IMG/VR virus record: IMGVR_UViG_3300048930_000010
Span: 1-32,447 of that record
Origin: a virus
Reading direction: 5' to 3' (one strand)
DNA length: 32,447 nt
Shown: piece by piece, positions 24,886 to 31,084 of the stretch
How the letters are laid out: each line of letters starts with the position of its first letter
Numbering within the stretch: the first letter of the stretch is position 1
Program-made: the position numbers and the translations under genes
The notes under the pieces: generated by a model
Database searches by the model: none
What the model saw: only the letters and a program-made list of their open reading frames with translations
Told to the model about the DNA's origin: nothing

Positions 24886-24984
24886 TTACTTCCTCGCCCT
24901 AAGCACAGCCGCGTCTGCGATGTACGCAGCCATCCCATGATCGCACCCACGGCGCAGCGCGGCTAGGTATGCCTTACTCCACAT
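24886..24984 (-). CDS. 32-residue microprotein
   Basis: Minus-strand ATG at 24984, TAA at 24886-24888. The product is MWSKAYLAALRRGCDHGMAA followed by YIADAAVLRARK, a single amphipathic, basic helix with no membrane character. A possible ribosome site (AGGGCGAG) lies upstream. It resembles the very short early proteins of many phages, but I cannot name it. Support comes from amino-acid composition and from filling the chain of minus-strand genes. Confidence 0.55.
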   Translation of the reverse strand: MWSKAYLAALRRGCDHGMAAYIADAAVLRARK

Positions 24985-25001
24985 TTTGTCTCGCCCTTGT
25001 C

Positions 25002-25112
25002 TCAGCCAGTTTGCAACTCATTGATAACCAATAAGCACAACTGGCATGATACCACTCCAAAACCCCTTATTTCTCGCCACATCCCAGTTTTGGGTGTGTA
25101 GAGGTTATCCAT
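25002..25112 (-). CDS. Possible 36-residue protein
   Basis: Minus-strand ATG at 25112 overlaps the preceding stop (ATGGATAA) and has a GGGAGA ribosome site 4 bases upstream. The product begins MDNLYTPKTGMWREIRGFGV and ends CQLCLLVINELQTG, with a Cys-x2-Cys pair and a hydrophobic end. Coding character is modest. Two shorter alternative frames with ribosome sites start inside it (9 and 15 codons), so the assignment is uncertain. Confidence 0.42.
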   Translation of the reverse strand: MDNLYTPKTGMWREIRGFGVVSCQLCLLVINELQTG

Positions 25113-25563
25113 GATTCTCCCGCGCAAGGTGGGCGTCGATGCGGGCGACAAGATCGCACCCGATGAATACCTTGCTCTGCACTTCGGCAAGCAGCGCGTC
25201 CGCAGCGGCCAGCCTTTCCAGAATCATTTTGTTCATGTCACAGGAACCTTCAAACGCCGCCTCCGCGTTCTCCGCTCTGCGCTGTTGATCGGCGCAAGTG
25301 TTCGCCGCGTGTGTCAATTCCAGTTGCGTTGAGGCCAGCCGCGAGCGGAGTTCATCGTTGCATTTCACACACGTCAGTTGACACGCGCCCTCGCCGTGGG
25401 TGACGCAGCAGGCTTCACCGCCTTGTAATTTGGCCAGCCGCGAGCGGAGGGACTCGATCTCGTCGGCGGCTTCGTACAGGGTCACTGCGGCCCGTGGCAC
25501 TTCGTACCCGCTTGATATTGGTTCTGCCCATGCCCGCAGTTGCTCCACGATGTCACTTGTCAT
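25105..25563 (-). CDS. Coiled-coil early protein (SDIVEQLR family)
   Basis: The start is taken at ATG 25563 (152 residues: TSDIVEQLRAWAEPISSGYE), because the frame upstream lies inside the previous gene. The N-terminal SDIVEQLR...AADEIESLRSRL is a pattern shared with many phage early proteins of unknown role and with the next gene upstream. ELRSRLA occurs twice here, and DNA for it is repeated in the 397-residue gene. A Cys-rich middle (EACCVTHGEGACQLTCVKC, about 54-72) may bind zinc. The rest is coiled coil. The stop overlaps the next gene by 8 bases. The function is unknown. Confidence 0.68.
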   Translation of the reverse strand: MTSDIVEQLRAWAEPISSGYEVPRAAVTLYEAADEIESLRSRLAKLQGGEACCVTHGEGACQLTCVKCNDELRSRLASTQLELTHAANTCADQQRRAENAEAAFEGSCDMNKMILERLAAADALLAEVQSKVFIGCDLVARIDAHLARENHG

Positions 25564-25825
25564 GGCTCTGCTCCATTGCTGCGTCGATGGGCGGGTACGT
25601 GAATCCGGCCTCCAAGACCCATCGCTCCAGCGTGTTGAAGTCGTCGTCTTGCAGCAGATCCGCAAGTCTCGCCATCAATCGCTGAATCGCCTTGTTGCGC
25701 TGTTCCGCGTCCTTGCGCAGCGCCGTGTTCTCGGCGGTCAGGCGCTCCAAAGCGTCGGCGGCTTGTTGGCGCACTGCCAATCCGGGGTTCTGCGTTGAGC
25801 GCAGCCTCTCTACGATGTCACTCAT
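25553..25825 (-). CDS. Small coiled-coil early protein (SDIVERLR family)
   Basis: The 90-residue product begins MSDIVERLRSTQNPGLAVRQ and has AADALERLTAENTALRKDAE and RLMARLADLLQDDDFNTLER. It ends with a PPIDAAMEQS segment. It is a shortened relative of its neighbours: the TAENTALRKDAE block and the AIDAAM end also occur in the 397-residue protein upstream. The ATG (25823-25825) overlaps the end of that gene by four bases and this gene's end overlaps the next by 11. The function is unknown. Confidence 0.68.
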   Translation of the reverse strand: MSDIVERLRSTQNPGLAVRQQAADALERLTAENTALRKDAEQRNKAIQRLMARLADLLQDDDFNTLERWVLEAGFTYPPIDAAMEQSHDK

Positions 25826-27015
25826 GGTTCACTCCCGGTCACGGTTACAGTGGTTCTCGTCATCGCGTCCAGTTCGTTGAACTGATCTTCGTCCAGCAAG
25901 TCTGCACAGCGTGCCATGATCTTTTGCAGCAGACGGACGGCTATGTTGAAGTCGGCCTCGGACACGACGCGCACCTCGCCATTGAAGCCTTTTTCTGTGG
26001 TCCCGTAATTCGTCAGCGGACCCTGAATCCAATAGAACTTCACTGCGCCGTGAAGAACCGGTTGAGCAGTGGCAGCGAGGAACGGCAAGTCTTCTCGACA
26101 CATGGCACGAGAAATAGACTCGGTTTCTGCGCTGTGAGGAAACCTCTGCGTCTCGGCCAATTGTGCAGAGGTTGCGTCACGTTCCCCTGATGCGATGCAC
26201 GCGATGTTCTCAAGCCGCACTTCCGTGTTGACCGGACGCGGTTCGGCGGCGATGCCGTGAATGCGCGTCAATAACCCCCGAAGCCGCACGTTGTCGGCTT
26301 CCGAGTCCTCTAGGTCGCGCTCTACGTTGTAGAATTTGACGCGCAGGGCGACGATTTCAGCGTTCGGCAAGTCCTCCCGGCACATCGCCTGCGCGTAGGG
26401 CCACTCAGCCGGTGCGCTGCCCTTGTACCGCAGCGTGCCAAGTCCACTACAGGTTAGGCAGATACGATCCGTGCCTGCATACGCGCCTTCCCCTTTGCAC
26501 GCTTCACACATGACCTCCTGAACAGCCGGTGCGTCGTCCGGCTCTGGCGGTGAGTTGCAGTCACAGCGGGGGTAATCGACGCAACATCTTTCTGTCAGCC
26601 CGCAGTTGCAGACCTGCGCCATCAGTCCGTCCCAATACGAACATTCGGGAGTGTGTTTCTTTGCTGCTGCCGGCCGCGCTGCCAAGTGCATAGCCGCATC
26701 AATCGCCGCATCAGCGTCCTCTGGCGTGTCGCCATTGAATTCAAAAGGCCACGCACGATCCCGCAGCCACCGATACCGCTCCGCGTCCTTGCGCAGCGCC
26801 GCGTTATCGGCGGTCAAAGCGTCGTGCTTATCCCGCCACTCATGCGCCCACCGCTGTTGCGCCTTGCCGTGGGCGTCGGCCCCGGCCAGCCGCGAGCGGA
26901 GTTCGTCCACGTAGGCGAGCAGGGCGCGGCGGTCATTACAGGCGTCCTGATGGGACGCCCCCGGCGCACCCCTGCCCGCATCCCTCGCCCGGATCGCCTC
27001 AAGGTCAGGCTTCAT
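25822..27015 (-). CDS. Mosaic coiled-coil and zinc-binding early protein
   Basis: ATG 27015 (397 residues) is chosen because GGAAGA lies just upstream; an ATG at 27057 would lie deep inside the previous gene. Residues 1-110 contain LRSRLAGADAHGKAQQRW, LTADNAALRKDAERYRWLRD and ADAAIDAAM, a pattern common in phage proteins of unknown role. Residues about 118-150 are Cys-rich (CNCGLTERCCVDYPRCDC). A DnaJ-like zinc ribbon follows (CEACKGEGAY, CLTCSGLGTL; about 170-196). The C-terminal part repeats AMCREDLPNAE as AMCREDLPFLA and ends with a segment like that of the 90-residue neighbour. It looks assembled from parts of smaller genes. The function is unknown. Confidence 0.62.
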   Translation of the reverse strand: MKPDLEAIRARDAGRGAPGASHQDACNDRRALLAYVDELRSRLAGADAHGKAQQRWAHEWRDKHDALTADNAALRKDAERYRWLRDRAWPFEFNGDTPEDADAAIDAAMHLAARPAAAKKHTPECSYWDGLMAQVCNCGLTERCCVDYPRCDCNSPPEPDDAPAVQEVMCEACKGEGAYAGTDRICLTCSGLGTLRYKGSAPAEWPYAQAMCREDLPNAEIVALRVKFYNVERDLEDSEADNVRLRGLLTRIHGIAAEPRPVNTEVRLENIACIASGERDATSAQLAETQRFPHSAETESISRAMCREDLPFLAATAQPVLHGAVKFYWIQGPLTNYGTTEKGFNGEVRVVSEADFNIAVRLLQKIMARCADLLDEDQFNELDAMTRTTVTVTGSEP

Positions 27016-27202
27016 CGTAGTCTTCCGGTAGGTCGTAGCGGGAGAGTAGGTCATCAATACGCCGCATTAGCCGAAGCGTGTCAGGCGGGGACTCGTATGT
27101 TTCGCACCAAGAATGCAAGTCCGACCGAGACTCTCTTAGCAATTTCACCGCCTCATCCCTTTCCGCCTTCACCCGCTGCAAGTATTCTCCAAGAATGCTC
27201 AT
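27005..27202 (-). CDS. Small coiled-coil early protein
   Basis: A 65-residue product, MSILGEYLQRVKAERDEAVK followed by LLRESRSDLHSWCETYESPP and DTLRLMRRIDDLLSRYDLPE. It is helical and charged, with an acidic end. The LRLMRRIDDLL piece resembles the RLMARLADLL and IMARCADLL pieces in two neighbours, so it may belong to the same shuffled family. ATG 27202 overlaps the stop of the upstream membrane microprotein (ATGA). The function is unknown. Confidence 0.66.
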   Translation of the reverse strand: MSILGEYLQRVKAERDEAVKLLRESRSDLHSWCETYESPPDTLRLMRRIDDLLSRYDLPEDYDEA

Positions 27203-27291
27203 TTCCGATACACCGCAGCGGCGGCCAACAAGAACAGCGCGATCACGAACGCCGCCATCCAGAAGTGAAGCATACTGATCGTCATGGACAT
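27199..27291 (-). CDS. 30-residue membrane microprotein
   Basis: Minus-strand ATG at 27291, TGA at 27199-27201, coupled by ATGA to the next gene and overlapping the previous one by 10 bases. The product MSMTISMLHFWMAAFVIALF (then LLAAAAVYRK) is one transmembrane helix with a basic C-terminus. A second ATG two codons in is also possible. The function is unknown; it has the same architecture as the 30-residue protein at 24766-24858 although the sequences differ. Confidence 0.66.
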   Translation of the reverse strand: MSMTISMLHFWMAAFVIALFLLAAAAVYRK

Positions 27292-27464
27292 AACTCGTTC
27301 CTCTCTTTCCGTCGCGCTATTTCCTTCCACGCCCACAAGCCAATAAGAACCTCAAGCACCGTCGTCTTATCGTGAACGGTATGCTTGGCTACGCCATTCA
27401 AGAACGCTAAAGCGTCGGCGTCTAGCTCCAACTCGACTGTTTCAGCCTTTGCTTTTCTCACCAC
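27282..27464 (-). CDS. Ribbon-helix-helix-like small protein
   Basis: The 60-residue product starts at GTG 27462-27464 behind GAGGAAG. The sequence KAETVELELDADALAFLNGV, then AKHTVHDKTTVLEVLIGLWA, has the layout of a ribbon-helix-helix domain: a short polar beta strand, a first helix, then a second helix after a turn. This would make it a small DNA-binding regulator, perhaps of the early operon. The C-terminus is basic (KEIARRKERNE). The RHH call is by pattern only; no operator can be assigned. It overlaps both neighbours. Confidence 0.5.
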   Translation of the reverse strand: MVRKAKAETVELELDADALAFLNGVAKHTVHDKTTVLEVLIGLWAWKEIARRKERNELCP

Positions 27465-27669
27465 GCTTCCTCACAAACTGGTCCCACGGCGGGGAGGGCT
27501 TGACCAACGTACCTTCCAACTTGCGCCTCACGCCCTCCACGATGAAGCGCGTTTTGACTAAGGCTACGAACTCAGTGATTCCAGGTATGTCACGCTCAAG
27601 CTCCTCCCGCCGTAGTTGAAGTCGCTGTTCTATGGCTGCGGACGATTCCTCAAGCCGCCTGTTGTTCAC
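27442..27669 (-). CDS. Small charged helical protein
   Basis: A 75-residue product starting at GTG 27667-27669 within the end of the HNH gene. MNNRRLEESSAAIEQRLQLR and ELERDIPGITEFVALVKTRF are helical. It then has a Pro-containing segment (KPSPPWDQFVRK) and a basic end. I do not recognise it. The overlap of 20 bases upstream and 23 downstream fits the style of this operon. Confidence 0.58.
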   Translation of the reverse strand: MNNRRLEESSAAIEQRLQLRREELERDIPGITEFVALVKTRFIVEGVRRKLEGTLVKPSPPWDQFVRKRGEKSKG

Positions 27670-28093
27670 TTAGCGTCGTCTGCCGATGGGCCTTGCAATG
27701 GCACGAGCGGCACAGCCAAACAACATCCAGTGGGCGGCTGTAGTCAACATGGTGCCCCTCAATTCGTTCCGTACTCCCACAGTGCCAGCAGGCTTCGGCC
27801 CTGGTTATTCGGCCATCACGGACGGCTCCGCTTAGTGCGTTGTTCGCCTTTACGTGCAGTTTCGGCCTGCTTTTAAATAACGAAGCCAACTGCTGCTGCC
27901 TATGTGGCGTAGTCCGATACCGTGCTTTGTCGTATTCCCTGATGGCATCAAGGTTTTTCTCTCGGTGACCAGAGACATCTTTCTTTGTGCATTCTTTGCA
28001 CTTGTTTAGATGTCCGTCTTTCATCTGTTTATGCGGATAGAACGACTCAAGCGGTAGCAACTTACTGCACTTAAAGCAAACCTTTCCAGACAT
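27650..28093 (-). CDS. HNH-type endonuclease with N-terminal zinc motif
   Basis: ATG 28093 (147 residues) is preferred to TTG 28096 because it is coupled to the upstream stop (TGATG). The N-terminal part has C6, C9, C32 and C35 (CFKC...CKEC, a zinc-finger layout common in phage proteins). The C-terminal part has C102/C105 (CWHC), the pair H114-H115 in GHHVDYSRPLDVVWLC, C128/C131 (CRSC) and H136. This matches HNH nucleases in which the HH...CxxC...H block forms the beta-beta-alpha-metal site. It could be a free-standing homing-type nuclease or a DNA-processing enzyme. It sits beside recombination genes. Confidence 0.75.
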   Translation of the reverse strand: MSGKVCFKCSKLLPLESFYPHKQMKDGHLNKCKECTKKDVSGHREKNLDAIREYDKARYRTTPHRQQQLASLFKSRPKLHVKANNALSGAVRDGRITRAEACWHCGSTERIEGHHVDYSRPLDVVWLCRSCHCKAHRQTTLSEQQAA

Positions 28094-28347
28094 CAAAAAG
28101 GCACCGTATCGTCAAACTCCTCGGCTGGGGCGCTTTTAGACTGCACCGGAGCGCGAGTGTTGTTCGCGTTCTTCGGTGTAACAGACAAACTCATGTACTT
28201 CGCGCCAGCCTTCGATGTCTGGAGCCAAGATGAAATCCAGTAATCCACTCCGCCTACGTTCAGGCTGCCTTTATAGTCCGGGTGCCGTTCCTCGCGCTTG
28301 TCATCGTTTTTGAACAATGCTCCGCGATCCCGATTGTCGTATGCCAC
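28093..28347 (-). CDS. DUF736/SSB-like protein with acidic SSB tip
   Basis: The 84-residue product has the DUF736-like core ALFKNDDKREERHPDYKGSL followed by NVGGVDYWISSWLQTSKAGA and KYMSLSVTPKN. It then has a Pro/Ser/Ala linker and the ending EEFDDTVPF. That final block is the acidic tip of bacterial single-stranded-DNA-binding proteins (DDDIPF type), which recruits partner enzymes. An OB-fold SSB-like role in phage replication or recombination is therefore likely, next to ERF and YqaJ genes. The GTG start (28345-28347) overlaps the preceding TAG by one base. Confidence 0.68.
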   Translation of the reverse strand: MAYDNRDRGALFKNDDKREERHPDYKGSLNVGGVDYWISSWLQTSKAGAKYMSLSVTPKNANNTRAPVQSKSAPAEEFDDTVPF

Positions 28348-28496
28348 TATCGCTTGCCTCCAAGTAATGCGTTAAGAATTGCAACAACAAACAGCACGCC
28401 GAAGATCCAGAAGCACCATGTAGCCTGCTGCGTATGCCCGGTTGCCGTGAATGTGATCCCGGCGAGAAGGAATAGGTCTAGCGAGTCAATCTTCAC
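28347..28496 (-). CDS. 49-residue membrane microprotein
   Basis: Minus-strand GTG at 28494-28496 and TAG at 28347-28349. The product MKIDSLDLFLLAGITFTATG continues HTQQATWCFWIFGVLFVVAI and ends LNALLGGKR. This gives one weak and one strong transmembrane segment and a basic C-terminus. The start lies in the last codons of the DUF3310 gene and the stop is coupled by one base to the next start, so it fits the operon exactly. The function is unknown. Confidence 0.65.
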   Translation of the reverse strand: MKIDSLDLFLLAGITFTATGHTQQATWCFWIFGVLFVVAILNALLGGKR

Positions 28497-28903
28497 GGCG
28501 CGAGCCTGTGGCAGTACCAACCAGCCTTACCAATGTCCGTATCACCGCCCTTATATTTCTCCCGCCAGATGTAAGCCACTGCCTGCCCCTTGCAGTAGCC
28601 CCTGAATTCCTCAACGGTCAGCATGGACTTGATTGCGTCAATGCACTCAATCTCACCCTGCGTATAGTGAGGTGGCTTATTGATAACTTCCTTATGCGTG
28701 GGCAAATCGTACAGCCCAAGCCGCTGTGACTCTTTCTGCAAATCACACAACGCTTGCAGCCGCTTCTCGTCAGTCTGTGCATACGGCCAGCCCGTAGCCT
28801 CAAATCTGTTGTCCTTCCTCGACTCGTCGCAGTCATGCTCCATCGCGTTCATCTCCCGTATCCAGTCCGCCTTGTGCGCGTTGTCTACGCAATCCTTTCC
28901 CAT
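28493..28903 (-). CDS. DUF3310 protein (T7 gp1.7-like)
   Basis: ATG 28903 (136 residues) is chosen because GGAGG lies 4 bases upstream; the frame is open for 400 bases further but there it is only a shadow of the exonuclease gene. The C-terminal half VINKPPHYTQGEIECIDAIK (about 73-92), EFRGYCKGQAVAYIWREKYK and GGDTDIGKAGWYCHRL is the DUF3310 domain. T7 gp1.7, which carries this domain, is a nucleotide kinase, so a role in nucleotide metabolism is possible. The N-terminal 70 residues are a charged helix without recognised function. It overlaps the exonuclease gene by 19 bases. Confidence 0.78.
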   Translation of the reverse strand: MGKDCVDNAHKADWIREMNAMEHDCDESRKDNRFEATGWPYAQTDEKRLQALCDLQKESQRLGLYDLPTHKEVINKPPHYTQGEIECIDAIKSMLTVEEFRGYCKGQAVAYIWREKYKGGDTDIGKAGWYCHRLAP

Positions 28904-29451
28904 GTGGCCTCCAGCGGAATCTTCTTGAACTGGCCCCGTTTCGGCTCCAAACCAGCCGTTAATGAGCGCCAGTATTCTTTTAGTATCGACTCCACGCTCG
29001 GCCAGTAGCTTTGCGATTTTGTCGTCCTCCAGATCCGGCATTCGTCCGGCGTCCAGGCGCATAGGTCCGCTACTCCCTCGTCTGTGAACTGAAGCTGACT
29101 CTGGCACTGCACCCAATACTGAATCGGGGGAGTCTCGTACATCCTCTGCGGACATTTTGCTTCCACCGTACCAAGCTGCGTTCGGCCATCCAATGTAGCT
29201 CCGCTCCAATCCTCCCATGCGATCCACTCCTGCTGGCTTGTAACGATGTCGCCGGTAAGTACCTCGTACTCCGCTATCGCATCGCATTCGTGGTCCGTCC
29301 CCCACTGCATCCTGGCGACAGCCTGCTCATCCGGTTCCTCCATCCCGTGCCAGCGTCGCCAGAATGCTTGCGGTGACTGATAGCCGTGACCTAGTGCGAC
29401 TGCGTGCGCGGAAGCTGTAAACCGCCCCTCGCGGTCCTTATGCAGCGCCAT
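28885..29451 (-). CDS. YqaJ-type recombination exonuclease
   Basis: The 188-residue protein has the order of a YqaJ/lambda-exonuclease-like nuclease: FTASAHAVALGHGYQSPQAF, then MQWGTDHECDAIAEYEVLTG with E55, the D88 in ATLDG, the ExK pair E97/K99 in LGTVEAKCP, and IQYWVQCQSQLQFTD with the Gln residues expected of the family. These make a PD-(D/E)xK metal site. It would digest one DNA strand to give 3' overhangs for the ERF annealing protein encoded two genes upstream. The ATG (29449-29451) overlaps the previous gene by 14 bases. Confidence 0.82.
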   Translation of the reverse strand: MALHKDREGRFTASAHAVALGHGYQSPQAFWRRWHGMEEPDEQAVARMQWGTDHECDAIAEYEVLTGDIVTSQQEWIAWEDWSGATLDGRTQLGTVEAKCPQRMYETPPIQYWVQCQSQLQFTDEGVADLCAWTPDECRIWRTTKSQSYWPSVESILKEYWRSLTAGLEPKRGQFKKIPLEATWERIA

Positions 29452-29719
29452 CTAAAGACGCCTCTCGCGGAGGAAGCGCGGCAATCCTGTCGAGAACATC
29501 TTCTACTTCCGAGTGAGTGAGGGATCCAAGTACGTAATCTGTAATCGGAGTGTCATAGCAAAGATCCCCGCCCCACAAAACAGCGACCTCAAGAAGACCG
29601 CGCTCTTCTCCATGCCCGTCAGTAATGACTGAAGCCGTGTACCCGTTATCAAAAGTGTGCCTAGCAAACGACCCAAGGCCACCGGGCTTCTTTTTGAACT
29701 TGAGGTCTCGATAGTTCAT
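29438..29719 (-). CDS. Unknown 93-residue early protein
   Basis: The product begins MNYRDLKFKKKPGGLGSFAR, is beta-rich in the middle (YTASVITDGHGEERGLLEVA, then VLWGGDLCYDTPI) and ends with a helix (LTHSEVEDVLDRIAALP). I do not recognise a family. It lies between the annealing and exonuclease genes, which suggests a part in the same recombination step. ATG 29719 is coupled by ATGA to the ERF stop. Confidence 0.66.
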   Translation of the reverse strand: MNYRDLKFKKKPGGLGSFARHTFDNGYTASVITDGHGEERGLLEVAVLWGGDLCYDTPITDYVLGSLTHSEVEDVLDRIAALPPREASLDGAA

Positions 29720-30351
29720 TTCCCCTCCGCCGTCTCTCGAAGACTGTCAAACCACTTCTTATCCCCCTGCGCGAGCTTCCTCGTCGCCCCGTCCAGCGTC
29801 TTCCAGTAGTCTCGGAAAGGCCCGACGCCCTGTTTCGCGGCGGCTTCCAACTCGTCCTTCACAACCTGGTCCAGCACAGGCGCAGCGGTGTCCTCGGCTG
29901 TCTCCTTGTCGCCATCCTCGTTCCCATTCAAGGGAATCTGGAACGTGTGGAACGCCATGTACTTCAGGGCCATCGTCAGTGCTTTGCTGAGGCTCTTGTC
30001 CCCGGTATCAGCAGCCTCACCAGCGTAGTAAACCTCTACACTCGACCCGTCCTCCACGCTCACGAACGTGTACCGAACGAACGCAGTTGTGAAGAACTGT
30101 AGCGTTCCCTTAGAGGTCGGCGCTTCCTTCCGCTCCACTGTCCCCAAATTTGGAATCATCACAACACCGGAGGCTTGCAGGGCTTTCTGCAACACCGCAT
30201 ATAAATCGTCGATTCCACGGAACTTGAACCCCTGGTGCTGGTTGGTCTGGTTCTTCGCCAAACCCTTCTCAGCCAAGTGGTCACGGACAGCGGCTAGACC
30301 TGCGTAAATCTTCTTTGGAACTTGAAGGTCAGTCTCGTACTCGTAACTCAT
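29716..30351 (-). CDS. ERF-family single-strand annealing protein
   Basis: ATG 30351 (211 residues) is fixed by its ATGA overlap with the upstream microprotein; a GTG at 30363 is less likely. The ERF signature is clear: QHQGFKFRGIDDLYAVLQKA (39-58) with the FRGIDD block, and AGEAADTGDKSLSKALTMAL (110-129) followed by KYMAFHTFQIP. ERF proteins, first known from P22, anneal complementary single strands and work with an exonuclease, here the YqaJ-type enzyme two genes on. The C-terminal 60 residues are a charged helical tail, probably for partner contact. Confidence 0.88.
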   Translation of the reverse strand: MSYEYETDLQVPKKIYAGLAAVRDHLAEKGLAKNQTNQHQGFKFRGIDDLYAVLQKALQASGVVMIPNLGTVERKEAPTSKGTLQFFTTAFVRYTFVSVEDGSSVEVYYAGEAADTGDKSLSKALTMALKYMAFHTFQIPLNGNEDGDKETAEDTAAPVLDQVVKDELEAAAKQGVGPFRDYWKTLDGATRKLAQGDKKWFDSLRETAEGK

Positions 30352-30512
30352 CGCTTCCCCCACTGTGACTCTTTCCCGTTCCGCTCAATGATCCGCTTCC
30401 AATGCGCTACCCGGTCATCCTCGGTCGGCACACTGCGGGCGATGAGTTCGGCAATGCCCCAGACTGCGATCAGGGCGAGGCAGGTAACTAGCATCAAGAT
30501 TTCCCATTCCAT
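30348..30512 (-). CDS. 54-residue membrane protein
   Basis: Minus-strand ATG at 30512 (overlapping the previous TGA by one base) and TGA at 30348-30350 (overlapping the ERF ATG). The product MEWEILMLVTCLALIAVWGI (then AELIARSVPTEDDRVAHWKR) has one transmembrane helix at about 4-22 and a charged cytoplasmic-type tail ending KESQWGKR. It is exactly nested between solid genes. The function is unknown. Confidence 0.7.
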   Translation of the reverse strand: MEWEILMLVTCLALIAVWGIAELIARSVPTEDDRVAHWKRIIERNGKESQWGKR

Positions 30513-30841
30513 CAGTAGCTATCCTCGTAAGAAGTTTCCTGCTCCTTCGCCTCGCGCATCTCGTTCTCAATGAACGGCGACCCGATGACGTAGGCTCTAA
30601 GTGCTTTGTCTAACACGGCCCCGACCTGAAGGAAGTCCCCATCCCGGTAAGCCGATACGAGGCTTGACCGGATCTGCGGAGACCGAACCAGGGTCTCAAT
30701 CAGCGCGTCGTAAAGGTGGTCAGGGACTTCGGTGTAAATGTCAGCGGTGAACTGTCTTTGGTCGGCAGGGGAGAGGTCTGCCGTACCGTCCGGCTCGACC
30801 CCTCCGGTAATCCAGTCCAGAAGGATGTCTCTTAGGCTCAT
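30512..30841 (-). CDS. First gene of the minus early operon, unknown
   Basis: The 109-residue product begins MSLRDILLDWITGGVEPDGT, is mainly helical (ADQRQFTADIYTEVPDHLYD, ALIETLVRSPQIRSSLVSAY) and ends in an acidic tail (REAKEQETSYEDSY). I do not recognise it. ATG 30841 has a near-perfect ribosome site (GGAGGTCAA). A sigma70-like promoter stands 25-53 bases upstream, so this gene is probably expressed early and strongly. Confidence 0.72.
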   Translation of the reverse strand: MSLRDILLDWITGGVEPDGTADLSPADQRQFTADIYTEVPDHLYDALIETLVRSPQIRSSLVSAYRDGDFLQVGAVLDKALRAYVIGSPFIENEMREAKEQETSYEDSY

Positions 30842-30865
30842 TTGACCTCCAACTTAGGAGCATCT

Positions 30866-30894
30866 ATAGTAAACCTATTATTTGCCCTTGTCAA
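30866..30894 (-). promoter_or_regulatory. Sigma70-like promoter for the minus operon
   Basis: Read on the minus strand: -35 TTGACA (30894-30889), a 17-base spacer, -10 TACTAT (30871-30866). The -35 matches consensus fully, the -10 in four of six bases. It stands directly upstream of the ribosome site of the gene starting at 30841. Confidence 0.7.
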
Positions 30895-30931
30895 CACCCG
30901 TTAATTGACCTAGAATAGTATCTATATGGCC

Positions 30932-30967
30932 TATTTTGCATGTAGAACTTATTTTGCATGTAGAACT
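30932..30967. repeat. Two exact 18-bp tandem repeats in divergent control region
   Basis: TATTTTGCATGTAGAACT occurs twice head to tail (30932-30949 and 30950-30967) without a mismatch. The repeats are AT-rich, contain the palindrome TGCA, and stand between the two divergent promoters, 37 bases from the minus -35 and 8 bases from the plus -35. This is the position of an operator or activator site controlling both directions; a short origin-type iteron is the alternative. Confidence 0.75.
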
Positions 30968-30975
30968 TAAAGGGC

Positions 30976-31004
30976 TTGACAGGAGTTGGTGATCGTGCTA
31001 TCCT
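30976..31004 (+). promoter_or_regulatory. Sigma70-like promoter for the plus early operon
   Basis: TTGACA (30976-30981), 17-base spacer, TATCCT (30999-31004). It predicts a transcript starting near 31011, which is the very base before the first paired base of the leader three-way junction. The -35 is perfect; the -10 has four of six consensus bases. Confidence 0.65.
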
Positions 31005-31011
31005 TCTAAAC

Positions 31012-31084
31012 ACTGGCAGTCCGGGGTCTGATTAAGGTAGTCAGATCGCTATACCAAGGAAAACCTAATGGGTAGCCTGCCAGT
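31012..31084 (+). ncRNA. Three-way-junction leader RNA
   Basis: Three stems close on each other. P1 is 8 bp (31012-31019 with 31077-31084). P2 is 7 bp with one G-U (31025-31031 with 31041-31047), loop TTAAGGTAG. P3 runs from GCTA (31048-31051, with 31073-31076) through CC/GG (31054-31055 with 31071-31072) to AGG/CCT (31057-31059 with 31064-31066), loop AAAA. P2-P3 and P3-P1 have no spacer; only TCCGG (31020-31024) joins P1 to P2. A ribosome site (AGGA, 31057-31060) and ATG (31068-31070) lie inside P3. It may be a translation-controlling leader element. I could not match it to a known riboswitch class or to a canonical tRNA. Confidence 0.5.

Noticed and set aside
24868-25100. CRISPR array or attachment site
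   Set aside because: No spaced direct repeats and no integrase nearby; the region is filled by small minus-strand frames.
25400-25798. Plus-strand frames of 132 and 131 residues over 25400-26190
   Set aside because: They mirror the minus-strand coiled-coil genes, which have ribosome sites and stop-start coupling; the plus frames have none.
28904-29305. N-terminal extension of the DUF3310 protein to 270 residues
   Set aside because: The extension is antisense-free but overlaps the exonuclease gene in another frame, and a GGAGG site marks the start at 28903.
31012-31084. tRNA gene
   Set aside because: The length and 8-bp closing stem resemble a tRNA, but there is no D arm, no GTTCGA T loop, and the arm sizes are wrong.
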